Of a stretch of DNA of 34,635 nt, positions 27,867 through 34,635 are shown one piece after another. A program made the position numbers and the translations under genes. This DNA is from a virus, in the IMG/VR virus record IMGVR_UViG_3300037264_009886, positions 1-34,635 of that record; one strand, given 5' to 3'. The notes below the pieces were generated by a model. The model had not been told where the DNA came from. It did no database searches and saw nothing but the letters and a program-made list of their open reading frames with translations. How positions within the stretch are numbered: the stretch's first letter is position 1; each line of letters begins with the position of its first letter.

Positions 27867-29906
27867 CTAAAGATCCCAGTCGATGTCCGAACCCGGATCG
27901 TAAACCGGGCTGTTTCCGCAACGCAGACGCGGCGGCTGGAAATGTGCCGCCAGTTCCTTGTCGTATTCCGCAATCTGCTCGATGGCGCGGTGGATGGCAA
28001 TGCCGACAGCCTTGCGGATGCGGTCGCGGTCGCTATGTTCCTTCTTGGGCCGTCCACCCCAACTGCGATCCTTGAGTTCGTCGGCGAGAATGTTCATCTC
28101 CCCCCGCACCCGGTCCTTGGTCGCCTCGTCATTGTCTTTTTCCGCTCGGCCCATCTCCTCCTGGAGTTCTTGGTAGTGGGCGCGATACGCCGCCTGCGCT
28201 TCCTTGGTGGATCGCTCGCCGGCGTCGCCAAGGATGAACTGCTGGGGAACGCGGGCAACCTGAAACGCCATGTTGACGGCCGACAGAAGTTGGCGCGGGC
28301 TCGACAACAGGAGGTGGAGGTAGGCCGCACCCTTGCTGGGCAGAAGGATGAAATCCTGCTTGCCTTTGTGCCGCACGACCCAGGCCTGGCCCTTCTTGCG
28401 GAACACAAAATCCTTCAGCGCCAGTTGCGGCTCCTGCGGCGTGGCCGGCGCAGCCGTCGGCGAGACCATCGACATCGGGATCGCCGTGTCGCAGGCCAGA
28501 CGCAGCAAACAACTATCGGGCAGTTCCCGATTGCGGATCGCGCTCGCATGCCCCGCGATGGCATCGTCCACGACCTTCACGACCTGCTTGCTGTGACGCT
28601 GGTACATCTCATACATCTGCAGCGCCGCCATGTCTGGAGTTCCAGGCAGGTGGTTGACCACGCGACCGACCTCGCCGTAGCGCCCGAAGAAGTCCGTCGC
28701 CGACAGCTTCGTCACTTCGGACGCCGTCTCGACATAAGCGGCAAGCATCGTGCGAGGCTCTCCCTCGGAGCGAGGATCGAGCAGCAAATCCACCTCATAG
28801 GCTTCGCCGGGATCGAGCGCTTCGGCACCCGCACCAAGCACCGCAAACCTCCGGTCGATGCATTGTGAACACGTCCCGCAGTGCGTCTTGAGCTTTGTCC
28901 GCCCCCACGTATGGGTGCAACTGGTCGCGTACTTGATCATCTCGCCGCAGCCGGAGTCGACGATGTGCTTGACCACCTCAGATTTCGTCTTCCAGATATA
29001 CGGGTTGTCGACTTTGAAATCGCGCTCGGCGACCAGGGAGAGGATGCGTGCGAACCCCTTGATGACCCGCGGGTGGGTCGTCCGCGTCGCCTTCGCCCCG
29101 ACAACCTGCGGTGACAGCGGCAGGTTCAGGCTGACGACGCCGTTCTCGTAGAAGCGGATACGCGACAGGTCGTATGCCTGCGCGATCGTCGCAGCGATGC
29201 TCGCGTATAGAAACGATCTGCTGCGCTGGGTGTACTCCCCTCCCAGCCCCTTCTCTTTATTGATGTGGACGGGGACATGCAGCGGCTGGGGAGCGCCAAC
29301 CTCCGTGGCCTTCGCCGCCAGCAACTCCTGCAAGCGACGGTAGCGCCGGGAGAGTTTCTCGGTCGGGCGGTGATTGACCAGCGCGATGCCGCGCTTGTCA
29401 CGCACGACTTCTTGCACAGCGCCGCCGAGCGAATCCAGCCCGCCGGAGAACAGCATCACCTCCTGGATGGCCTGCGTTTTGCCGGTCTTCGAGAACGGCA
29501 AGTAGTGTTGGATCGGCCGGGGATGCGTGAGATCGATGAAGTCGAAGTGGTATTCATCCTCGGAGAGGAAACTCAGCGTCTCAACCAGCGCCGTCATCAC
29601 GTCCGGTTTGCGCCAGAACTTGGGGTTACGCACCGGGATCGTGAACAGCAGACGGCGACGCCAATCCGCGCCCACGTTCTCGACGCCGTTGCCGCCGCGC
29701 TTCACCGCCTGGTCCGCCACGTAGACGTAGGTCGCGATCTCGATCAGGTCGGCGAAGACCGTCGGAATGTTGGCGGAGACGGGCCGGGAAAGGTCATCGC
29801 CCTTGAGGTGGACCTCGTCGTCCAGACGGAGTTGCAGCGACTTGGCCGATTGCCCATTGCCGCTGGCCGGCGCGTTGCCGCACAGGATGGCACGTTCATT
29901 TGGCAT
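27867..29906 (-). CDS. QueC-like PP-loop protein fused to a C-terminal signalling-ATPase domain
   Basis: This 679-aa protein has a beta-rich N-terminus (about 24-140, with RRRLLFTIPVRNPKFW), then an ATP-pyrophosphatase core with the PP-loop LFSGGLDS at 152-159. A QueC-type zinc site follows: C330, C343, C346 and C349 in THCGTCSQCIDRR. QueC makes 7-cyano-7-deazaguanine; relatives are used in type IV CBASS and Qat defence. Residues about 498-675 match, by eye, the C-terminal domain of large signalling ATPases (FRKKGQAWVV, GDAGERSTKEAQAAYRAHYQ, ELQEEMGRAEKDND, RKAVGIAIHRAIEQIAEYDK, ending in a Y-D-P motif). The fusion is unusual. Start 29906 overlaps the partner gene by 11 nt. Confidence 0.85.
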   Translation of the reverse strand: MPNERAILCGNAPASGNGQSAKSLQLRLDDEVHLKGDDLSRPVSANIPTVFADLIEIATYVYVADQAVKRGGNGVENVGADWRRRLLFTIPVRNPKFWRKPDVMTALVETLSFLSEDEYHFDFIDLTHPRPIQHYLPFSKTGKTQAIQEVMLFSGGLDSLGGAVQEVVRDKRGIALVNHRPTEKLSRRYRRLQELLAAKATEVGAPQPLHVPVHINKEKGLGGEYTQRSRSFLYASIAATIAQAYDLSRIRFYENGVVSLNLPLSPQVVGAKATRTTHPRVIKGFARILSLVAERDFKVDNPYIWKTKSEVVKHIVDSGCGEMIKYATSCTHTWGRTKLKTHCGTCSQCIDRRFAVLGAGAEALDPGEAYEVDLLLDPRSEGEPRTMLAAYVETASEVTKLSATDFFGRYGEVGRVVNHLPGTPDMAALQMYEMYQRHSKQVVKVVDDAIAGHASAIRNRELPDSCLLRLACDTAIPMSMVSPTAAPATPQEPQLALKDFVFRKKGQAWVVRHKGKQDFILLPSKGAAYLHLLLSSPRQLLSAVNMAFQVARVPQQFILGDAGERSTKEAQAAYRAHYQELQEEMGRAEKDNDEATKDRVRGEMNILADELKDRSWGGRPKKEHSDRDRIRKAVGIAIHRAIEQIAEYDKELAAHFQPPRLRCGNSPVYDPGSDIDWDL

Positions 29907-30690
29907 CGGGACGTGCCCCCGCTTTCAACTCGTCCACCAACTTGCGCATCGCCACATGCGCAAAGCCGCGCGCGTCGTCGCGCGAGATGCCGCCCTTCTC
30001 GAAGTTGGTCTTCGACAACCAGCCCCCGGAGAAATCCTCGACGATCTTCGACGCCTCTCGGCAATGCACCTCCAGAGCGTTACTGAATGCCGCCTGCTGC
30101 GCCAGCGTGGCAAAACGCTTGCCTTCGCCGAGGTGGTATGTCACGGCCCGGCTGAGGAAATAGTCGAGACACCGGTTGGTGATGCGCGAGAAGAACTGCC
30201 GCGAGAACTCGCTGAATTGCTTGTTGGTCGCCAGCCCCGCCAACGCCTTCTGGACATCCTGCGGCTGGGTTCCGAAGAGACTCTGCGTGCGCGTGCCCAG
30301 CACCTTGGCGATGGTCTCGGACGCGGCCATCTGCGCCATCTCGCCCAGGTCCGTGCGCCCGCTATTGTTCGAGACGCGCGCGTCGATGGCGTCGGAGAAG
30401 GCCCCGACCACCTCCATCACGCCGGGTTCATCGGAAACCTGGATACCGGCCTGCCGCAGCGCGCCGACAAACCCCTTGAGGTCTTTCGCGCGGGCTGCCA
30501 GCGGTAGTTGGGTCAGAAGCCAGACGGTCTCGACAAGGGCCTTGTCCTCGGCGGCAAGGTTGAGGCCGCGCTCAGCGGCGGCCATCGTCGCGCTGGCGAC
30601 TTGCGCGGTGCCGGCCCCGCAAGCGAGGAGGCCGACCACCTCGCCCCATCTTCTCGTTCTCGGAAGATCGCCAAGCCTTGTATGGCCCAT
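29896..30690 (-). CDS. Unknown protein paired with the QueC-like gene
   Basis: This 264-aa protein starts MGHTRLGDLPRTRRWGEVVG and is helical: GTAQVASATMAAAERGLNLA, ALVETVWLLTQLPLAARAKD and SRQFFSRITNRCLDYFLSRA. No known domain, membrane segment or catalytic motif is visible. It is the upstream partner of the QueC-like gene, overlapping by 11 nt, which argues that the two act in one complex. It is not recognisable as QatB. By analogy with Qat and type IV CBASS, where PP-loop enzymes modify a partner, this protein could be the substrate or effector. That is inference. The SD upstream (GGAACCC) is weak. Confidence 0.8.
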   Translation of the reverse strand: MGHTRLGDLPRTRRWGEVVGLLACGAGTAQVASATMAAAERGLNLAAEDKALVETVWLLTQLPLAARAKDLKGFVGALRQAGIQVSDEPGVMEVVGAFSDAIDARVSNNSGRTDLGEMAQMAASETIAKVLGTRTQSLFGTQPQDVQKALAGLATNKQFSEFSRQFFSRITNRCLDYFLSRAVTYHLGEGKRFATLAQQAAFSNALEVHCREASKIVEDFSGGWLSKTNFEKGGISRDDARGFAHVAMRKLVDELKAGARPDAK

Positions 30691-30825
30691 GACACCGGGT
30701 TCCCAAACGCCGGCAATGTGGCACGAACATCTGGTTGCCGTAACTTAAAGCCACAGTTGCTGTTATCGGCCATAGGCGAGGGGATTCTGAAATGCGAACC
30801 GTCGTCGGGGGGGCCGGCGTGATGA

Positions 30826-31251
30826 TCACGCGACCACCGACACTCGGAGCGCGCGCCAGGCCCGGCGCTGTTTCGCCCATTCGGGTTGGGCGGCGATGGG
30901 GCGAAGTTGCCATTCCTTGATCACGTCCCGGCCCGCTTCGATCGGCGGCAGGAACAACAGTTCTTCCTGGATGTCGGGGGCGAGGTTCAGGAAGTTCATG
31001 ATCTGCGTCACCCGCGCCCGCGTAACGTGGCCCAGCCGCGCCAGGTCGGCGTAGTCGCGCACCTCGCCCTGCAACACCAGCCCCTCAAAGCGGATGGCCA
31101 GCGCCATGAGACGGGCGATCCGGGGCACGCGTCCCAGCGGAACCGGGGCCGGCGCGGGGGCTTCGCCCACGGCCATCTGTTTCCGCCCGCGCCGGGCCTG
31201 GGTGAAGTGAACCTTGCATTGGAACGTCAGACTGGATTGTGGCGTCGTCAT
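30826..31251 (-). CDS. HTH protein coupled to serine recombinase
   Basis: This 141-aa protein starts MTTPQSSLTFQCKVHFTQAR, has a Pro/Ala linker, then VPRIARLMALAIRFEGLVLQ and a helix-turn-helix at about 65-90 (VRDYADLARLGHVTRARVTQ, IMNFLNLAPDIQEELLFLPP). It is the last gene of the recombination operon, starting in an ATGA overlap with the recombinase stop. Its position and ParB/KorB-like HTH style suggest a recombination directionality factor or an operon regulator. Small HTH proteins of this sort are common beside large serine recombinases in planctomycete-like elements, as I recall. Experimental role unknown. Confidence 0.82.
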   Translation of the reverse strand: MTTPQSSLTFQCKVHFTQARRGRKQMAVGEAPAPAPVPLGRVPRIARLMALAIRFEGLVLQGEVRDYADLARLGHVTRARVTQIMNFLNLAPDIQEELLFLPPIEAGRDVIKEWQLRPIAAQPEWAKQRRAWRALRVSVVA

Positions 31252-32816
31252 GCCGCGACCTCATCGAGTTGCTGGGCCAGGGTCTTGATGCCATTGGGCC
31301 GGAAGGTCACCGAGACCGTTCCGTGCTTGCCGTCGTAGTCCACCCGCTCGACCAGCAGGTGGATGATCCGCGCCTGCTCGCGCGGGCTGAGCGTGTCCCA
31401 CGCCGGGTCGAAGACCGACAGCGCCGCCTCGACCTCCCGTTCGTCCACCATCTCGCGGCTGAGCGCTACGACCTGGTCCCGGACCTCCGTCGCCCGTTGC
31501 TCGGCCGCTCGGATGCGATCTTGCAGGTTGGCCAGTTCGCCGGCCTTCTCGCCGTTCTTCACCGCCGACGCCAGTTTCCGCAGTTCCGCGTTGTGGCGGT
31601 CCAGTTCCCGCCCGAGGCCCCGCTCTTCGGCCTCCAACTCGGCCAGGGAGCGTTGGCCTTGGCCCCGCGCCTGGCGTAGCGTCTCGGCCAGGACGGTGGG
31701 GTCTTTGCCGATGCCCTTGATCTGCTCGACGACGAACCGCTCGATCTCGCCAGCAGGCACCGACTTGGTCGGGCAGTTGTGCCATCCACGTTTCTGGGCC
31801 TTGAGGCAAACATAGTAGCGGTAGCGCTTCGTGCCCTGGGCCGTGTAGGCGTGGCCCATCGAGCATTTGCAGGGGGCGCATCGGAGCAGGCCCTTGAGTA
31901 GCGCGCCGTGCTTGTTCCGCACCAGCGCCCCGCCCGTCCGCCGGTTCCGCTGGAGCATCGCCTGGACGCGCTGCCAAATCTGCTCGTCCACGATGGCGGC
32001 GTGTTCGCCGGGGTGGACCTCGTCCCGATACTGCACCTTGCCGAGGTAGACCACGTTGGTCAGCAGGTGGTACAGCATGTTCTTATCGAAGGGGCGACCG
32101 CCCACGCGCCGACCTTCCTTCGTCTGCCAGACCTTGGTCGTCCATCCGCGCCGGTCCAGTTCCATGACGGTCGGGATCAGCGCCTCGTACTTCAGGTACA
32201 ACTCGAAGATCGCCCGCACCTGCGCCGCCTCGTCGTCGTTGACCAGCAGTTTGGGGCCGGTGGGATTGCTCAATAGGTTGTAGCCCAGGACGGGTTTGCC
32301 GCCGGCGAACTTCCCCTTCCGCCGCGCCGCCGCGATCTTGTCCCGCGTGCGCTCGGAGATGATCTCCCGCTCGAACTGGGCGAACGATAACAGCACGTTG
32401 AGCATCAACCGCCCCATCGACGTGCTGGTGTTGAACTGCTGGGTCACCGAGACGAAGGCGATCTTGTTCTTGTCGAACGCCTCCATGATCCGGGCGAAGT
32501 CCAGGAGCGAGCGGCTGAGGCGGTCCACCTTGTAGACCACCACGCAATCGACCTTGCCCGCCTTGATGTCCTTCATGAGGCGTTGGACCGCAGGCCGATC
32601 CAGGTTGCCGCCGGTGAACCCGCCGTCATCGTAGCGGTCGGGCAGGCAGACCCACCCCTCGTGCTTCTGCGCGGCGATGTACGCCTCGCCGCTTTCCCGT
32701 TGGGCGTCCAGCGTGTTGAACTCCTGCTGGAGGCCTTCCTCGGTGGACTTGCGGGTGTAGACGGCGCAGCGGACGATCCGCTTCTCGCTCGATGCTTTTC
32801 CGTTCGCCTTACTCAT
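31248..32816 (-). CDS. Large serine recombinase/integrase
   Basis: This 522-aa protein catalyses site-specific recombination. The resolvase domain is at about 13-165, with catalytic Ser24 (VYTRKSTEEG), VYKVDRLSRS and FAQFEREIISERTRDKIAA. The recombinase domain follows (about 175-290, including GYNLLSNPTGP and IWQRVQAML). A zinc ribbon uses C313, C316, C337 and C348, and a coiled coil at about 385-460 completes the large-serine family layout. ATG 32816 has GGAGA and overlaps the DUF2924 gene as ATGA. The attachment site should lie near this gene, but none was found. It may integrate the prophage or a separate island; gene order leaves both possible. Confidence 0.95.
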   Translation of the reverse strand: MSKANGKASSEKRIVRCAVYTRKSTEEGLQQEFNTLDAQRESGEAYIAAQKHEGWVCLPDRYDDGGFTGGNLDRPAVQRLMKDIKAGKVDCVVVYKVDRLSRSLLDFARIMEAFDKNKIAFVSVTQQFNTSTSMGRLMLNVLLSFAQFEREIISERTRDKIAAARRKGKFAGGKPVLGYNLLSNPTGPKLLVNDDEAAQVRAIFELYLKYEALIPTVMELDRRGWTTKVWQTKEGRRVGGRPFDKNMLYHLLTNVVYLGKVQYRDEVHPGEHAAIVDEQIWQRVQAMLQRNRRTGGALVRNKHGALLKGLLRCAPCKCSMGHAYTAQGTKRYRYYVCLKAQKRGWHNCPTKSVPAGEIERFVVEQIKGIGKDPTVLAETLRQARGQGQRSLAELEAEERGLGRELDRHNAELRKLASAVKNGEKAGELANLQDRIRAAEQRATEVRDQVVALSREMVDEREVEAALSVFDPAWDTLSPREQARIIHLLVERVDYDGKHGTVSVTFRPNGIKTLAQQLDEVAA

Positions 32817-33304
32817 TGCTTGTCTCCGTTCTTGAGGCCGAAGAAGAGATGCCCGTTCCAATGCGCCCCGGTCACCGCCTGGGCCACGGCGCTGAGCGAC
32901 CGGAAGACCCGGCCTTCCCATTCAAACCCCTTGGGCAGCACCGTCACCTCGATCAATCGGCCCCGGTACTGGCGGGCCAGCACCGTTCCGGGGATCGGCA
33001 CACGCTCGCCGTTGGCGGCGGGTGCCGGCTGGACGCGTTGGGTTGCCCCCGCCGTGGCCGTTGGCGTGCGGGGCATGGTCATGCGGATGTCGGCGTCGCG
33101 GGCCAGTTCCGCCGCCCGTTGCCGCGCCCGGTCGGACAGGCTGCCCTCGGCCATCGACTGCAACCGCCAGGCGATCCGCTTGCAGAGGAAGTCCTTGTTG
33201 CCCGTGCGGGTGGGCTCGCCGAAGACCGCCAGATACTTCTCGCGGAGTTCGGCAGGCGACATCCGCCGCAGCGCCGCGACCTCGATTTTCACGTTCTGGA
33301 CCAT
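32813..33304 (-). CDS. DUF2924-like protein, recombinase partner
   Basis: This 163-aa protein starts MVQNVKIEVAALRRMSPAEL, then REKYLAVFGEPTRTGNKDFL, CKRIAWRLQSMAEGSLSDRA and the C-terminal RQYRGRLIEVTVLPKGFEWE, GRVFRSLSAVAQAVTGAHWN with HLFFGLKNGD. This matches my memory of DUF2924, commonly encoded before serine recombinases; the C-terminal GRVFRSLSAVAQAVTG motif is the diagnostic part. I chose ATG 33304 with AGGAG over the long frame to 33496. It overlaps the recombinase start as ATGA. Probably an accessory DNA-binding factor for recombination. Confidence 0.88.
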   Translation of the reverse strand: MVQNVKIEVAALRRMSPAELREKYLAVFGEPTRTGNKDFLCKRIAWRLQSMAEGSLSDRARQRAAELARDADIRMTMPRTPTATAGATQRVQPAPAANGERVPIPGTVLARQYRGRLIEVTVLPKGFEWEGRVFRSLSAVAQAVTGAHWNGHLFFGLKNGDKQ

Positions 33305-33338
33305 CGTGTAACTCCTGTTCTCTGCCTCTCTTGAGGCG

Positions 33339-33560
33339 TTAACCACGGTGTCCATGAGGGCTTGTTCCGGCGCAGTCATCAAGGCCATTCTGCCCAGATT
33401 CCAGAGGATTCCTGACGAGGGGAACATCGCCCGGAACCGCCGGAACAGCGGCCCCGCGCCGCAGACGCAGCACGCCCTCGGCGAGGATGGCGGCAACCGC
33501 AGCGACTCGCTCCTCGGGGGTCATGTTGGCGGGGTCGGTCGGATCGTTGACAAAGGTCAT
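33339..33560 (-). CDS. Small first gene of the recombinase operon
   Basis: This 73-aa protein starts MTFVNDPTDPANMTPEERVA and contains VAAILAEGVLRLRRG. Its N-terminal half (DPxDPxNMTPEERxxxVAAILAxGVLRL) is, from memory, a motif seen in small proteins before DUF2924-recombinase pairs. The tail is low complexity. SD GGAGAG. It is the most upstream gene of the operon and diverges from the channel gene. The 244-bp spacer (33561-33804) holds the operon promoter region and nothing else I could assign. Confidence 0.72.
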   Translation of the reverse strand: MTFVNDPTDPANMTPEERVAAVAAILAEGVLRLRRGAAVPAVPGDVPLVRNPLESGQNGLDDCAGTSPHGHRG

Positions 33561-33804
33561 CGGCGCTCTCCGTGAGAGGCGATGCCCGCAACGACCTTCG
33601 CTTGGCGACCGGCGCGATGCCTGGCAGCTTGGATGGATCGGGACCGACGCGTTGTCGATCCCCTCATCTGTTAACTACCGGGTTCGCGGTCGAGATGGTT
33701 GTTGGGACTGAGGGATTGTGTTGGTATCCGATCAAGATATGACCCCAGCGGGCCTGGTGGTACGATGGCTGCATTGAACGTCTCGTAGACGAAAGGAGCA
33801 GAAC

Positions 33805-34635
33805 ATGGCGGTTGGCGCTCGCTTTGTCGGCACCCTCGGCAGTCGTAGCCCTAAGTTCTACCTGTTGTGCTACCTTGCGGTGGTCTTCATCTTTGCGTTG
33901 TGCTTCTGGCTTATTCGTGATCAGTTCTATCACCCTTATGCTCGCTACGAGGGTGCTATGTATGCGGAGGAGCAGAATTTGCGTGTCAGCCTTACTTCGG
34001 CCCTCCGAGACGCGGCACAAGGGCGACCCCTGCAAATTGAGGGCACCTCAATCGTTGCTGATTCTATCCGCGTCGGGAAGATCGATGCGGAAGAGGACCA
34101 TCTGGTGATTCACGTCGGAATGACGTTTATGGCGGGTCCACCTGATTGGCACTGTGAACTTTACACCCACACTGTCATGAAGTTGCCGCCAGTGGCCGTC
34201 AAAGAGCAACGCCCGGATGGGTCGCAGGCACTGATGATATTCCCCCAACTTCCCGACCCCTTGGTTACACTATTCATTCCCAAATCTGCGGGCGACGTAG
34301 GCGCGAGTCCAACTCAGGTATCGATATTGCCCGTCTTCATGCGAATCTATGTGTCCGAGGGTGACCTGGAAAGGCTTCGCGGGTATACCGCAGGTAGGGC
34401 CGGCTTTCCTTCCCGAGTTCCGAATTCCTTCGGACGCCTCCTGTATCTGAGCGTAGTCACGATCACGACGCTCGGTTACGGGGACGTCGTCCCGTTGAGT
34501 GACCTAGCTCGTGGACTCTGCGGCTTGGAGGCGACGATAGGCATCATCCTCCTTGGGCTCTTCATCAGCATCTTGACGACAAGGAAGGCTGGTCATCAGG
34601 GACCTTCATCCTCTCCATCGGAGGTTCAGCCGTGA
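33805..34635 (+). CDS. Two-helix potassium-channel-like protein with large periplasmic domain
   Basis: This 276-aa membrane protein begins MAVGARFVGTLGSRSPKFYL. The first membrane helix is at about 18-37. A ~175-residue extracytoplasmic domain follows (about 38-205). Then comes a pore loop with the filter TLGYGD (about 222-227, in SVVTITTLGYGDVVP), a conservative variant of the K+ filter TVGYGD, and a second helix at about 238-257. The core therefore is an Ion_trans_2-type channel. The usual ligand-binding RCK domain is missing; the large external domain is unusual. Its base composition is lower in GC than the phage genes, so it is probably host chromosome. SD GAAAGGAG precedes ATG 33805, and a stop falls on the last bases of the window. 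Confidence 0.88.
   Translation: MAVGARFVGTLGSRSPKFYLLCYLAVVFIFALCFWLIRDQFYHPYARYEGAMYAEEQNLRVSLTSALRDAAQGRPLQIEGTSIVADSIRVGKIDAEEDHLVIHVGMTFMAGPPDWHCELYTHTVMKLPPVAVKEQRPDGSQALMIFPQLPDPLVTLFIPKSAGDVGASPTQVSILPVFMRIYVSEGDLERLRGYTAGRAGFPSRVPNSFGRLLYLSVVTITTLGYGDVVPLSDLARGLCGLEATIGIILLGLFISILTTRKAGHQGPSSSPSEVQP

Noticed and set aside
27867-30690. Complete Qat or type IV CBASS system
   Set aside because: No QatA ATPase, QatD, CD-NTase or effector gene is adjacent, and the partner protein is not recognisable as QatB. Only the PP-loop class is supported.
33640-33720. tRNA fragment as attachment site near GGGTTCGCGGTCG
   Set aside because: The TpsiC-like letters are not accompanied by a foldable cloverleaf, and no second copy was found in the window.

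Overview
The window is a GC-rich prophage or phage-derived island with an ordinary chromosomal-looking gene at its right edge. The host is most likely a planctomycete or close relative. I infer this from GC content and from several small proteins whose style I associate with planctomycete mobile elements; I could not test it with a search. Almost every gene lies on the minus strand, so the element reads from right to left.

Right to left: (1) 33805-34635 (+) encodes a two-helix potassium-channel-like protein of different base composition. (2) 33560-30826 (-) is a translationally coupled recombination operon: a small protein, a DUF2924-type protein, a large serine recombinase and a small HTH protein. 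(3) 30690-27867 (-) is a two-gene cargo: an unknown protein and a 679-aa fusion of a QueC-like PP-loop domain to a C-terminal domain typical of signalling ATPases. It is the best candidate here for an undescribed (probably defence) system. (4) 27690-20906 (-) is a replication and regulation module: a phage sigma factor, a NrS-1/D5-like primase-helicase, a ParB fragment fused to a homing-type HNH nuclease, a ParB-DNA methyltransferase and a second HNH nuclease. (5) 19122-20894 (+) is a divergent operon of five small genes, including a HARE-HTH protein. (6) 19011-1 (-) is the late morphogenesis operon: small terminase-like protein, terminase, zinc ribbon, portal, protease-capsid fusion, DUF2190 decoration protein, connectors, a beta-helix spike, a fibre, gp10-like protein, tail tube, frameshifted chaperone pair, lipoprotein, tape measure and two distal tail proteins. 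The portal, terminase and tail set indicate a lambda-like siphophage plan.

Two insertions ('morons') interrupt the late operon. A VapBC-like toxin-antitoxin pair sits on the opposite strand at 5033-5701. A roughly 700-bp low-GC block at 15629-16328 carries a 31-codon hydrophobic ORF with its own terminator and a 13-nt inverted repeat that would hide its ribosome-binding site. This resembles a type I toxin unit and is not in a normal gene list because of its size. Four late-operon spacers carry tandem heptamer repeats (GTGGTCC-like), three of them with inverted arms.

Many genes overlap as ATGA or TAATG, so translational coupling is general. No tRNA, rRNA, CRISPR array, insertion sequence or attachment-site pair was found.
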